Assembly: GCA_015258065.1 (NCBI GenBank)
Contig: JABZIZ010000010.1
Coordinates: 36,758-100,757, forward strand
Reading direction: 5' to 3'
DNA from: Lachnospiraceae bacterium
GTDB taxonomy: Bacteria; Bacillota; Clostridia; Lachnospirales; Lachnospiraceae
Length of the DNA stretch: 64,000 bases
Every line of letters begins with the position of its first letter. The first letter of the stretch is position 1. The notes beneath the pieces were generated by a model. The model searched no databases and had not been told where the DNA came from. It saw nothing but the letters and a program-made list of their open reading frames with translations. A program made the position numbers and the translations under genes. Shown one piece after another: positions 37,305 through 46,094 of this stretch.

Positions 37305-38204
37305 TTATCTGCAGATAATGCGTGCAATCTCGCCGTAGGAGGAACCGCGGGGGATTTGAACCGTTCCGGAATGAACATAACGATCTTTTCCATTTTGAAT
37401 CAGATAGGTATTGAAAGAAGGCGCATCTTCAATGACTCCCGCATCTGCAAGTGCTCTTGCCACTTGATCCGATCCATATCCTCTCGGAATGGTGACGATG
37501 ATACTGCCGCTCGGCTTTACGCTACTTGCCGATGCGGCGTTTTTGGTTGAAGAGGAGACCGAAGAGGCAGAGACTGCGGAAGAGGAAGCGCTGGTGGAGG
37601 CTTGTTTGATCGAAGTAGAGGAAGATCCTGTGTTTGCGCTATTAGATAGGCCGGCAGCATCTTTTGACTTGGAAATTACAGAGTTCCCGGAGTTTCCGGA
37701 CGTAGAGAGAGCGGAGGCCGAACTCGCATCTTTCGTTGTGGAGGCAGAGCCGAAATTTTTAGTGGCGGAAGACAGACGGTCAGATACCGAAGAGGAACTC
37801 TTGCTACCATTTGTCTGCTCTTCGGGATGAGAGGAAACATCCTTTACGGTACCTTGGCTTCCGGCTCTACTTGCGCCCATCACCTGCGGGTTTGGGTCGG
37901 AATTCACCGTGCTTCCCGAAGAAACCGAGGATCCGCTTTCGGCAGCATCCTGGCTGGAGGAAGCGGTATCCTTATTCTCTTCCTTCATGGCCGCGATCTT
38001 GGCATTCGCCTCGCTTAAGGCATCTGCTTTTGCCTTGGCTACTTGAGAGGCCATCTCGGAGGCATCCACCATTCCGTATTCCTTGGCCTTTGCCATGATC
38101 TCTTCCTGACTCATGGTCTTGTTGCGACCAAGAGCCAGTCCCATGATAATGGCAGTACATACAACACCCGTTCCTACTCCGCGTAAATACATTTTCATTT
38201 TCAT
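37305..38204 (-). CDS. membrane-anchored protein with MltG/YceG-like domain but no catalytic domain
   Basis: A 299-residue protein with an N-terminal helix (about 5-25) and a charged helical segment. A 150-residue linker of mostly Ser, Ala, Thr and Asn follows. The C-terminal module of about 70 residues (SIIVTIPRGYGSDQVARALA to YGEIARIIC) resembles the LysM-like half of the endolytic transglycosylase MltG/YceG. The transglycosylase half with its catalytic Glu is absent, so enzyme activity is unlikely and a wall- or partner-binding role is possible. It overlaps the upstream gene by four bases (ATGA) and converges on sigD with a 16-base gap. Confidence 0.65.
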   Translation of the reverse strand: MKMKMYLRGVGTGVVCTAIIMGLALGRNKTMSQEEIMAKAKEYGMVDASEMASQVAKAKADALSEANAKIAAMKEENKDTASSSQDAAESGSSVSSGSTVNSDPNPQVMGASRAGSQGTVKDVSSHPEEQTNGSKSSSSVSDRLSSATKNFGSASTTKDASSASALSTSGNSGNSVISKSKDAAGLSNSANTGSSSTSIKQASTSASSSAVSASSVSSSTKNAASASSVKPSGSIIVTIPRGYGSDQVARALADAGVIEDAPSFNTYLIQNGKDRYVHSGTVQIPRGSSYGEIARIICR

Positions 38205-39208
38205 AACGATCTTCTATCTTTCCGATGTCTGAGTGCCAGATCCGTCATCAACTTGACCTCTCCGACGCCAATCCCCATTTTTCTTGCAATCGCAACGCTT
38301 GAAAGTCCCTCTTCATGCAATTTCATAACAGCTGCCTGCCGTTCTTCAAAGAGAGGATCCGATTCCTCGTGGGAAACAGTAAGAGCGGCGCCGCCGGATG
38401 CGGCAACAGCGGAAGAAGGTGCGTTTTTTGCAACCTTTTTATCCGGATGAGACCCTTTACCTTTGATGGAAATCACCTTGGCGGATAGAGCACCGAAGGC
38501 CTCCGCTGCGGCGATACTCTCTTTATCACGGGATTCCGAAACGGATTCGTCCGTGTGAACGCTTTCAATCACATGTTCGTTTGGTGCAGGAGAAACACTC
38601 TTGATCTCTGCCAGAAGAGGAGAGAAGGGCTTGTTTTCTTTCTCGGTGGTTTCTGCAAGCTTCATGGCAGCTTCCAGTTCATCCTTCATCACCTGCGTCT
38701 TCTTCGCAGTTTCACCGGAAGCAATTCTTGCCTCTTCTATGATTGCGCGGGCATTCTCTGCCGTAATCTCGGCGTCCTTTACAGTCTGTTTCGCTTCAGC
38801 GGCGGTTTGCGTTACTTCTCCGGCAAGTTCCGTCAAATTTTTGTGTTTGTCATTTAGCATGTCATACAGAAACATGACTTCATCGTGATTTTTGTGGATA
38901 TCCTGTAAAACCGTGTCGGAATATTCATGAATGGCACTGATCTTTTCGTTTGTGAGACGCTCCAGGCTGCGTTCCGATTTAAGAAGCGCTTCTTCCAGGG
39001 TATCATCGACTTTGTCGTGAATATCGTTTGCGGCATGATCAACCGAGTGTTTCACCATTTCGTTGACGCTACCCCTGACGGCTTCTTTCTCCTCCTCATT
39101 TAATCGGAACCTGCCGTCCGATGAAGTCCCTCTGTCCGGCATGACAAAACCGACCACGATTGCCATGAATCCAATGATAATCATGATAATTTCCGTTGCG
39201 CTGATCAA
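38201..39208 (-). CDS. DUF6115/SwrB-like membrane protein with C-terminal helix-turn-helix
   Basis: A 335-residue protein with one N-terminal helix (about 5-22), a long coiled-coil region rich in Glu, Lys and Ala (about 35-205), and a linker. The C-terminal segment VMKLHEEGLSSVAIARKMGIGVGEVKLMTDL (about 295-325) is a helix-turn-helix-like motif. This layout is that of DUF6115 proteins found beside sigD in Clostridia. It resembles Bacillus SwrB (YlxL), which promotes flagellar assembly. Here the gene is on the opposite strand from sigD. The family call is from memory of layout and motif only. Confidence 0.65.
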   Translation of the reverse strand: MISATEIIMIIIGFMAIVVGFVMPDRGTSSDGRFRLNEEEKEAVRGSVNEMVKHSVDHAANDIHDKVDDTLEEALLKSERSLERLTNEKISAIHEYSDTVLQDIHKNHDEVMFLYDMLNDKHKNLTELAGEVTQTAAEAKQTVKDAEITAENARAIIEEARIASGETAKKTQVMKDELEAAMKLAETTEKENKPFSPLLAEIKSVSPAPNEHVIESVHTDESVSESRDKESIAAAEAFGALSAKVISIKGKGSHPDKKVAKNAPSSAVAASGGAALTVSHEESDPLFEERQAAVMKLHEEGLSSVAIARKMGIGVGEVKLMTDLALRHRKDRRSL

Positions 39209-39260
39209 TTTTTTTCCCTCTTTTTATTTAATATTCTATTGATTTCCGCGTTGGCGACTC

Positions 39261-39620
39261 TCAGATTTTAAAGTCATAGGTGGGCTTGGGACTTGGCTCA
39301 ATCTGACGACCATCTTTCCCGACCAGAACAGAGGATTTTGGATGCAGCTCTTTCAACGGTTTGTCTTTTTTCTTTTTATGGTCACCGTCTGGCGATTCGT
39401 AGGAGCCGTTTCCCTTTTCCTTGGCATCAAATTTGAACTTTTGCGGATCGGATTTGGATGTGTGGGACACCGACTGCGATTTCTCGTCCGCTTCACGGGA
39501 AAACTGTACTTGAAAAGCAGCCTGGTCTGTCTGAGGTTTATTATCCTCGTTCTGTTTTACCGCAGAATAATCACCGGTTCGAATAATTGCGCCTTGAAAA
39601 TCAATGCGACCGATTGACAT
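39261..39620 (-). CDS. small conserved hypothetical protein of the motility region
   Basis: A 119-residue, very polar protein beginning MSIGRIDFQGAIIRTGDYSAVKQN. A Lys/Asp/Glu/Ser-rich middle and a final PKPTYDFKI follow. No membrane segment or known domain is seen, and much of it is probably disordered. ATG 39620 is preferred over TTG 39632, since GGGGG stands just before it. It is the first gene of the minus-strand unit ending at 37305. Its promoter lies at 39663-39691. Confidence 0.6.
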   Translation of the reverse strand: MSIGRIDFQGAIIRTGDYSAVKQNEDNKPQTDQAAFQVQFSREADEKSQSVSHTSKSDPQKFKFDAKEKGNGSYESPDGDHKKKKDKPLKELHPKSSVLVGKDGRQIEPSPKPTYDFKI

Positions 39621-39662
39621 AGATACCCCCAAGATATTGTAGCTCTCGCACTTATAGAGTAC

Positions 39663-39691
39663 AGTATATCATGTTTTTATCGGTGCATCAA
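39663..39691 (-). promoter_or_regulatory. SigA-type promoter of the minus-strand unit
   Basis: Read on the minus strand: TTGATG (39691-39686), a 17-base spacer, TATACT (39668-39663). ACGAAAATTC stands one base upstream of the -35. Confidence 0.7.
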
Positions 39692-39876
39692 CGAATTTTC
39701 GTATGTTTTTACCTATTTTAAAAGGTGGGAAATGGGAGCCGAAGAATCGGGTGAAGTGACAATTCTTTTGCACTCCAGTGACAACGATCTTGTACCCCGG
39801 AGCAAAGCAAGGTTTCACCGCAGGTGAGCGACAGGGCTGTGGGATCAGGCTGCACTGCCACGGTAGACGAAAATTC

Positions 39877-39905
39877 TTGTGTAATCTTGTATTCTGTGGT
39901 ATTAT
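39877..39905 (+). promoter_or_regulatory. SigA-type promoter of rpsB-tsf
   Basis: TTGTGT (39877-39882), a 17-base spacer, TATTAT (39900-39905). ACGAAAATTC directly abuts the -35. Expected start near 39912. Confidence 0.6.
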
Positions 39906-40034
39906 ACACAGGCTATTTATCAATCACGCATGTCTTCATGCTGTGTGGTGCCTTTTTAGCTAAGGTTCACAGCAAAACGGAGAAGGCTCAATCCGCGATG
40001 ACATGCGGAAGTCAAACCAAATGGAGGGAATAAA

Positions 40035-40802
40035 ATGAGCGTAGTTACGATGAAACAGCTGTTGGAAGCCGGTGTTCACTTCGGACATCAGACCAGAAGA
40101 TGGAACCCTAAGATGGCCCCGTATATTTTCACGGAGCGGAACGGAATCCATATTATTGACCTGCAGAAGTCGGTAGGCAAGGTGGATGAGGCATATAAGG
40201 CCGTTTATGAAATTACCGAGCAGGGTGGAACCATTCTTTTCGTAGGAACCAAGAAACAGGCGCAGGATGCGGTCAAGGCGGAAGCGGAACGCTGCGGAAT
40301 GTATTATGTAAACGAGCGCTGGCTCGGCGGTATGTTAACCAATTTCCGTACCATCCAGTCCAGAATCGATCGTCTGAAGAAGATTGAGAAGATGCAGGAA
40401 GATGGAACCTTTGAGCTTCTTCCCAAGAAAGAGGTGGCGCAGCTCAAGAAAGAATATGACAAGCTGAACCGCAATCTTGGCGGGATTCGAGATATGAAGC
40501 GCATTCCGGATGCGATTTTTGTCATTGATCCGAAGAAGGAGCACATTTGTGTGCAGGAAGCGCATGCGCTTGGCATTACTCTGATCGGTATCGGTGATAC
40601 CAACTGCGATCCGGAAGATTTGGATTATATTATCCCCGGGAATGATGATGCAATTCGTGCCGTTAAGCTTTTGACCGGCAAGATGGCAGATGCGGTGATT
40701 GAGGCAAACCAGGGCGAAACCGCCGATGCGGGTGAAGAGCAGGTAGAGAAGGCAGAAGAGACTGCTCCGCAGGATATTGAGGAAGTTGCTTCAGAACAGT
40801 AA
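40035..40802 (+). CDS. rpsB: 30S ribosomal protein S2
   Basis: Ribosomal protein of the small subunit, 255 residues. Family motifs: [63 protein letters not shown] and [32 protein letters not shown]. An acidic C-terminal tail of about 30 residues follows. GGAGG lies before the ATG. It forms an operon with tsf. S2 represses its own operon in other bacteria, and the leader here carries inverted repeats that could serve this. Confidence 0.99.
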   Translation: MSVVTMKQLLEAGVHFGHQTRRWNPKMAPYIFTERNGIHIIDLQKSVGKVDEAYKAVYEITEQGGTILFVGTKKQAQDAVKAEAERCGMYYVNERWLGGMLTNFRTIQSRIDRLKKIEKMQEDGTFELLPKKEVAQLKKEYDKLNRNLGGIRDMKRIPDAIFVIDPKKEHICVQEAHALGITLIGIGDTNCDPEDLDYIIPGNDDAIRAVKLLTGKMADAVIEANQGETADAGEEQVEKAEETAPQDIEEVASEQ

Positions 40803-40841
40803 GATTGAGAATGAGGGGATTTTTCCAGAAAGGAAACGAAA

Positions 40842-41792
40842 ATGGCGATTACAGCAGCAATGGTGAAAGAATTGCGTGAGTCGACTGGCGCCGGTATGAT
40901 GGAATGCAAGAAGGCGCTGAGCGAGACCAACGGCGATATGGATGCGGCAGTAGAATATCTGAGAAAAAACGGCGCAATGAAGGCAGAGAAGAAGGCTAGC
41001 CGGATTGCGGCGGAAGGTCTCACCAGAGTGGCGGTAAAGGATGACAAAACCGCTGCAGTAGTAGAGGTGAATTCGGAAACGGATTTTGTGGCGCAGAACG
41101 AGAAATTCCAGAATTTTGTAGAAGCAGTTGCCAAGCAGGCAGTTCTGTCTGATGCAAAAGATATGGATGCTTTTCTTGCGGAACCTTGGGTAGAAGACAA
41201 AAATGAAACCGTGAAGGAAGCACTGGTTGCGATCACCGCAGTGATCAGTGAGAAGCTGTCCATCCGTCGTTTTGAAAAGCTGACAGCGGACAATGGGATT
41301 GTAGTCCCTTATGTACACGGCGGCGGGAGAATCAGCGTGCTGGTCGAGGCGGAAACCGGTTCTACTTCGGATGCAGTCAAAGAGGCTGTGAAGAATGTGG
41401 CAATGCAGGTGGCTGCACTGAATGCCAGATATGTGGACATGGCGGACGTTCCGGAAGATTACAAGAATCACGAGAAGGAAATCCTCTTAGCGCAGGCAAC
41501 CAAAGAAAATGAGGAACTTCCGGAGAATAAACGCAAGCCGCAGCAGATCATTGAGAAGATGTTAATCGGACGTCTGAACAAGGAACTGAAGGAAATGTGC
41601 CTGAATGAGCAGGTCTATGTCAAGGCTGCGGACGGAAAGCAGACCGTGAAGCAATATCTGGATCAGGTTGCAAAGGCGGAGAATACCACACTTTCCATCA
41701 AACGTTTCGTTCGTTTCGAAACGGGAGAAGGAATCGAGAAGAGAGAAGAAAATTTTGCAGAAGAAGTTGCAAAACAGGCGGGATTGAAATAA
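40842..41792 (+). CDS. tsf: elongation factor Ts
   Basis: Nucleotide exchange factor for EF-Tu, 316 residues. The N-terminal UBA-like domain has MVKELRESTGAGMMECKKALSETNGDMDAA. The core continues with AVVEVNSETDFVAQNEKF and a long C-terminal module. A GAAAGGAA ribosome site precedes the ATG. A terminator follows. Confidence 0.99.
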   Translation: MAITAAMVKELRESTGAGMMECKKALSETNGDMDAAVEYLRKNGAMKAEKKASRIAAEGLTRVAVKDDKTAAVVEVNSETDFVAQNEKFQNFVEAVAKQAVLSDAKDMDAFLAEPWVEDKNETVKEALVAITAVISEKLSIRRFEKLTADNGIVVPYVHGGGRISVLVEAETGSTSDAVKEAVKNVAMQVAALNARYVDMADVPEDYKNHEKEILLAQATKENEELPENKRKPQQIIEKMLIGRLNKELKEMCLNEQVYVKAADGKQTVKQYLDQVAKAENTTLSIKRFVRFETGEGIEKREENFAEEVAKQAGLK

Positions 41793-41815
41793 TTTCCGTA
41801 CAAGGATTGCTCCTT

Positions 41816-41856
41816 GGAGGGTGCGTTCGTTTGGGCGCGCCCTCTGTGTTTTCTTA
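41816..41856 (+). terminator. terminator of rpsB-tsf
   Basis: GAGGGTGCG (41817-41825) pairs with CGCGCCCTC (41836-41844) apart from one central mismatch. TGTGTTTTCTT follows. Confidence 0.75.
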
Positions 41857-41983
41857 GATCGGTTGTACACATTTTGATTGTAGGATTTTTCTATTTATTA
41901 TATTTTCTATTCATTATGGAAGATTTTTAGAAAGGTCCTGCTCTGCCGTCACAACCGGCCATCTCTTTGACGGAGGCTTTCAG

Positions 41984-42436
41984 ATGGATGATATGGACGA
42001 ACAAAAATACTGCTCTCTCAGGCTTGCGAATCAGCTCTGTTTTCCCCTCTATGCCTGCTCCAAGGAAATCACGAGAGCGTATAAACCTTTTTTGGATCAG
42101 CTGGATCTGACTTATACCCAGTATATTACGATGATGGTACTCTGGGAAAAGAAGAAGGTGAACGTGAAGATGCTGGGGGATTCGCTCTTTTTGGATTCCG
42201 GAACGCTTACTCCTGTCCTAAAAAAACTGGAGAGCAAAGGATACATTCGAAGAGAAAGGTCTTCGCAGGACGAACGCAACCTGGAGGTGACGATTACGGA
42301 AGAAGGTGTTAAACTTCAGGAAGATGCTCTCAGCATTCCAAAAGCGATGGGGAGCTGTATGTCACTGGACAAGGGAGAGATGAAGATGCTCTATGACCTA
42401 CTCTATAAGTTGATACGAAACGTGAGGGGGCATTGA
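41984..42436 (+). CDS. ohrR: MarR-family peroxide-sensing repressor, OhrR type
   Basis: DNA-binding repressor that responds to organic hydroperoxides. The 150 residues match OhrR closely: LRLANQLCFPLYACSKEITRAYKPFLDQL places the peroxidatic Cys at about 19, with an extra Cys25. The winged helix follows (VKMLGDSLFLDSGTLTPVLKKLESKGYI, wing ERSSQDERNLEV). GGAGG (41972-41976) is seven bases before the ATG. Unusually, no ohr or peroxidase gene is adjacent; mecA comes next. Confidence 0.85.
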   Translation: MDDMDEQKYCSLRLANQLCFPLYACSKEITRAYKPFLDQLDLTYTQYITMMVLWEKKKVNVKMLGDSLFLDSGTLTPVLKKLESKGYIRRERSSQDERNLEVTITEEGVKLQEDALSIPKAMGSCMSLDKGEMKMLYDLLYKLIRNVRGH

Positions 42437-42457
42437 GAGAAAGACACGGGACCGGCT

Positions 42458-43165
42458 ATGAAATTTGTTCGAATCAATGAATATACCGTGAATTGTATCC
42501 TAACTGCAGACGATCTGGAAGAGCAGGGGATCCGCATAGAAGATCTTCTAAAAAAGGAAGAAAGTTCGATGGAGTTCCTGCATGGAATTATTGAGCGTGC
42601 AACAGAAGAAGTCGGGTTTCATCCGGACGGCAACGTGCTTCCGATGCAGATCACGATGCTTCCCGATGATTCGATTTCTCTGACACTCACCGAAAATCCT
42701 TCTAAGATGATAGGTAACTTTATCGAAGGATTCACCGGTGCGCTTCAGAAGCTGGTGAGCAGCATTGAACAGGGGAAAAAAGCTTCTGAATCCGAATCAA
42801 AGGAGGAGGGGAACCGGACTGCAGTTGCAGACCAGAAGGCGGAAAGCAGGAAGATGACCGTCCTGAAAATGGTCTTTTCGTTCAAGCAACTTTCCGATGT
42901 GTTAAAGCTGGCGGCAGTGGTGAGAGAGTACCCCAGGGAAAGCAGCCTCTTTGCGGATCGCAAGAAGGGACGTTATCTTCTTCTGATCGGGCAGGAGATT
43001 GATAAGGAAGAATCCACGATATCACCGATTTTTTTGCATGCGGGGGAATATGGGGATTTTGTGAGTGCAGATGAGAGGTTCATGGAACACATGCGAGAAA
43101 CATGTGATTGTATCGTTCCGAGGGATGCGATCAAACGTCTACATTTGTTGGGGAAGGCAGTATGA
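42458..43165 (+). CDS. mecA: ClpC adaptor protein MecA
   Basis: Adaptor that delivers substrates to the ClpC-ClpP protease and activates ClpC. The 235 residues have the N-terminal substrate-binding part MKFVRINEYTVNCILTADDLEEQGI. A linker rich in Ser, Glu and Lys (about 108-130) follows, then a C-terminal ClpC-binding domain. Its stop overlaps the next gene (ATGA). It stands 22 bases after ohrR, so stress sensing and proteolysis may be co-expressed. Confidence 0.9.
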   Translation: MKFVRINEYTVNCILTADDLEEQGIRIEDLLKKEESSMEFLHGIIERATEEVGFHPDGNVLPMQITMLPDDSISLTLTENPSKMIGNFIEGFTGALQKLVSSIEQGKKASESESKEEGNRTAVADQKAESRKMTVLKMVFSFKQLSDVLKLAAVVREYPRESSLFADRKKGRYLLLIGQEIDKEESTISPIFLHAGEYGDFVSADERFMEHMRETCDCIVPRDAIKRLHLLGKAV

Positions 43166-43923
43166 AAGCAGAATACAAATTTCCAATCCGTCTCAATCAA
43201 TATCTGGCGAGAACCGGTCTTTGCTCACGCAGGCAGGCGGATTTACTGATTGAAGAGGGAAAAATCACAGTCAACGGGACCACTGCGCAGCTGGGGGAAC
43301 AGGTTCTGCCTTTAGATGAGGTACGGGCAAACGGAAGGCTCGTGAGGCTTCCGGAGGAGCTTTTGACTTATGCCTATTATAAGCCGAAGGGGATTGTCTG
43401 CACGAGGGAAGATCCGCACATCCCGGAGCAGGATACCGTTGCTTATGTCGTAAAAAACGTGCTGAAATTGCCGGGGAATATCATTTATGCGGGACGATTG
43501 GACCGGGAATCGGAAGGACTCCTATTGCTGACCAATGACGGTATTTTGTCTCAGGAAATGATGAAGGGTGCAAATCATCACGAAAAGGAATATGAAGTTC
43601 GTGTGGACCATCCGCTCACCAGGCAGACGGTGATGGATCTGATGCATGGGGTCTATCTGCCGGAATTGGATATTACAACGAGACCCTGCAGAGTTCGTGT
43701 GGATGATAGCGACAATCGTAAGATGTACATGTTGCTGACGCAAGGGTTGAATCGACAGATCAGACGAATGTGTGCGGTCTTCGGTTATCAGGTGATCTCC
43801 CTTTTGCGTACACGCATCATGAACGTGACCATTGACGGAATGCGCCCGGGGGATTGCAGGGAATTGTTCGAGGGAGAGGCCAGAGAATTGTATCGCCAGG
43901 CAAGGAGCGCTGCCGGTTTATAA
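43162..43923 (+). CDS. rluF: 23S rRNA pseudouridine synthase, RluF/RsuA family
   Basis: Converts a uridine of 23S rRNA (U2604 in RluF) to pseudouridine. From ATG 43162 the 253-residue enzyme has an S4 domain (about 7-60; LNQYLARTGLCSRRQADLLI). The catalytic domain has Asp in AGRLDRESEGLLLLTNDG. The RluF-type stretches NHHEKEYEVRVDHP and GLNRQIRRMCAVFGYQV follow, with RTRIMNV. A longer frame from 43108 lies inside mecA and is rejected. Target site is inferred from family likeness. Confidence 0.88.
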   Translation: MKAEYKFPIRLNQYLARTGLCSRRQADLLIEEGKITVNGTTAQLGEQVLPLDEVRANGRLVRLPEELLTYAYYKPKGIVCTREDPHIPEQDTVAYVVKNVLKLPGNIIYAGRLDRESEGLLLLTNDGILSQEMMKGANHHEKEYEVRVDHPLTRQTVMDLMHGVYLPELDITTRPCRVRVDDSDNRKMYMLLTQGLNRQIRRMCAVFGYQVISLLRTRIMNVTIDGMRPGDCRELFEGEARELYRQARSAAGL

Positions 43924-43927
43924 AATC

Positions 43928-46030
43928 ATGATGAATAAGACCGCGTATGAAGAACTGAAACAAAAGTTGAAATACCACATGAACCGGTATTACAACGAGG
44001 ATGAGCCGGAAATCAGTGATTATGAATACGATCGGCTCATGGTGCAGCTGAAGGAAGCGGAGAAAGAGCACCCGGAATGGGTGGATAAAGACTCACCAAC
44101 GCAGGTGATCGGGGAGAATGTGGTCGATGAGAAATTTGCTGCAAGCACCCCCGGGGGATCAAAAAGAACTTCAGGTGTAGTCGTTTCCCATGATGTGCCC
44201 ATGCTTTCCATTCAGGATGTTTTTACCAAAGAGGATGTGTTGCGTTGGGTTCACGAGGTAAGAAGCCGACATCCGGATGTGAAATTCAGCGTGGAGCAGA
44301 AAATCGATGGGCTTTCCATGAGCATTCGCTATGACAAGGGTAAAATCGTCCTGGCAGAAACGCGGGGGGACGGCCTTCTTGGGGAAGATGTGACGCTGAA
44401 CGCCCTTGCCATCCCGGATGTTTTGCAAGATCTTGGACCTGCAGGTAAAAATGATGCGGGACTGTTGCTTCCACTGGAAATCCGCGGCGAAGTTTATATG
44501 ACCTTGGAAGCCTTCGAGAAAACCAATGAAAGGCAGGAGCTGGAAGGGAAGAAAATTTTCGCCAATCCAAGGAATTGTGCGGCAGGAACCTTGAAGCAGC
44601 TGGATCCCCGGATGGTCAAGAAACGCGGATTATCCATGTTTCTTTTCAATATGCAAAGAGCGGAGGACGAGACGTTGATGCAGTCGCATCAAGGGGCTCT
44701 AAGGCGGATGAAGGCAGCCGGATTTCCAATTGTTCCCTCTGTTCTCTGTGTCAGCGATGAAGAAATCCTTGCACAAATCGATGCCATCGGAGCCTCCCGG
44801 GGAGAACTTTCCTACGATATTGACGGGGCGGTCGTCAAGATTGACCAGATTGCATATCGGGAGGATTTTCCTGCAGGGAGTAAATATAGTGCAGGACATA
44901 TTGCTTACAAATATCCGCCGGAAGAAAAAGAGGCTGTCATTCAAAAGATCGAACTTTCAGTCGGAATGACGGGAAGAATCAATCCGACTGCTGTTTTCAC
45001 GCCGATTCGGCTTTGCGGGACGGCGGTTTCGCGTGCAACCCTCCATAATCAGGACTTTATTAACCGGCTCGGGATCGGAATCGGGGATACGGTTCTGGTC
45101 TATAAATCGGGAGAGATCATCCCGAAGATCCGATCGGTGGTTCGGGAGAAGCATCCTGAGGGAGGAGAGGTTTATCAGATTCCTTCGGTCTGTCCGGTTT
45201 GTGGAGGCAGAGTAGAAAGAGAGGCGGGGAGTGCGGACATGTTTTGCACCAATGAAGACTGTCCGGCCAAACTAATCCGCAGAGTGATTCACTTTGTATC
45301 CAGAGATGCCATGGATTTGAAAGGCTTCGGCGCGGAATATATTCAATCCTTGATTGAGGGAGGGTATCTGCGTAACATTGCGGACCTTTATTCCTTAAAA
45401 GATCACCGAAGCCGTTTAATACAAGAGGGGGTGATCGGCAAGGAAAAGAATACGGACAAGCTCCTTGCCGTGATCGAGCGTTCCAAGCAAAATGAGCCTT
45501 ACCGTCTGCTTTGCGGACTTGCAATCGCCAATGTCGGCAAGGAAGGAGCGAAAACGCTCATGCACCATTTTCACTCCTTTGACGCCCTGAGGGAAGCAGG
45601 ACTGGAAGACCTTTTAAAGGTGCCTGACGTGGGAGAAACCACGGCAAGGGGGATCCTGAATTATTTTGCCGGGAAGGAACATCAGGAACTCTTAGAGCGT
45701 CTGAAGAAAGAAGGGGTCAGGATGGAAGAAGAAAAGACCTTGGCTCCCGGAGCGGAGCAGCCTCTTGCCGGAAAGAAAATCGTGATCACGGGAGCACTCT
45801 CTCACTTCCTGAACAGAGAGGAACTGATCTCCTTTATAGAGGAGAGGGGAGGCAAGGTTTCCGGAAGCGTTTCCGGGAAAACGGATTTTTTAATCAACAA
45901 CGACAAGGCTTCCACATCAGGAAAAAACAAAAAGGCGATCGAGTTGGGAATCCCCATTCTTTCAGAAGACGATTTTTTATCAAACCTTGCACCAGAGAAA
46001 AATGTATCTTCGGAGAAACAGGATCTTTAA
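43928..46030 (+). CDS. ligA: NAD-dependent DNA ligase LigA
   Basis: Seals nicks in replication and repair. The 700-residue protein has the Ia domain (residues 5-60) and adenylation domain with catalytic Lys125 in EQKIDGLSM. The OB fold and a four-Cys zinc finger follow (CPVCGG to CTNEDCPAK). Helix-hairpin-helix repeats (LLKVPDVGETTARGIL) lead to a C-terminal BRCT domain (GKKIVITGALSHFLNREEL). Start at ATG 43928, four bases after the rluF stop, without a close ribosome site, so coupling is likely. ATG 43931 is equivalent. Confidence 0.98.
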   Translation: MMNKTAYEELKQKLKYHMNRYYNEDEPEISDYEYDRLMVQLKEAEKEHPEWVDKDSPTQVIGENVVDEKFAASTPGGSKRTSGVVVSHDVPMLSIQDVFTKEDVLRWVHEVRSRHPDVKFSVEQKIDGLSMSIRYDKGKIVLAETRGDGLLGEDVTLNALAIPDVLQDLGPAGKNDAGLLLPLEIRGEVYMTLEAFEKTNERQELEGKKIFANPRNCAAGTLKQLDPRMVKKRGLSMFLFNMQRAEDETLMQSHQGALRRMKAAGFPIVPSVLCVSDEEILAQIDAIGASRGELSYDIDGAVVKIDQIAYREDFPAGSKYSAGHIAYKYPPEEKEAVIQKIELSVGMTGRINPTAVFTPIRLCGTAVSRATLHNQDFINRLGIGIGDTVLVYKSGEIIPKIRSVVREKHPEGGEVYQIPSVCPVCGGRVEREAGSADMFCTNEDCPAKLIRRVIHFVSRDAMDLKGFGAEYIQSLIEGGYLRNIADLYSLKDHRSRLIQEGVIGKEKNTDKLLAVIERSKQNEPYRLLCGLAIANVGKEGAKTLMHHFHSFDALREAGLEDLLKVPDVGETTARGILNYFAGKEHQELLERLKKEGVRMEEEKTLAPGAEQPLAGKKIVITGALSHFLNREELISFIEERGGKVSGSVSGKTDFLINNDKASTSGKNKKAIELGIPILSEDDFLSNLAPEKNVSSEKQDL

Positions 46031-46094
46031 TGGACAGAATGGATTTGGCAGGAAAAAATAATCCATTTTACAAGGATGAAGAAGAGGAAAGAGA

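Larger units (their letters stand above)
39621..40034. other. divergent control region between the minus-strand motility unit and rpsB
   Basis: No gene is seen in this 414-base stretch. It holds two promoters facing apart and an identical 10-base element (ACGAAAATTC) next to each -35 (39867-39876 on plus, 39693-39702 on minus). Between them lie about 160 bases that can form several short stems (for example GGTGAA with TTCACC, and TTTTG-CTCC with GGAG-CAAA). The rpsB leader of about 120 bases contains GCATGTC (39928) and GACATGC (40000) as an inverted repeat. Confidence 0.6.

Noticed and set aside
39693..39876. 6S RNA suggested by a 184-base region closed by a perfect 10-bp inverted repeat
   Set aside because: The two arms are better explained as identical elements next to two divergent promoters. 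No promoter for a separate RNA is seen.
40535..41293. Minus-strand open frames across rpsB-tsf
   Set aside because: They are antisense shadows of two certain housekeeping genes.
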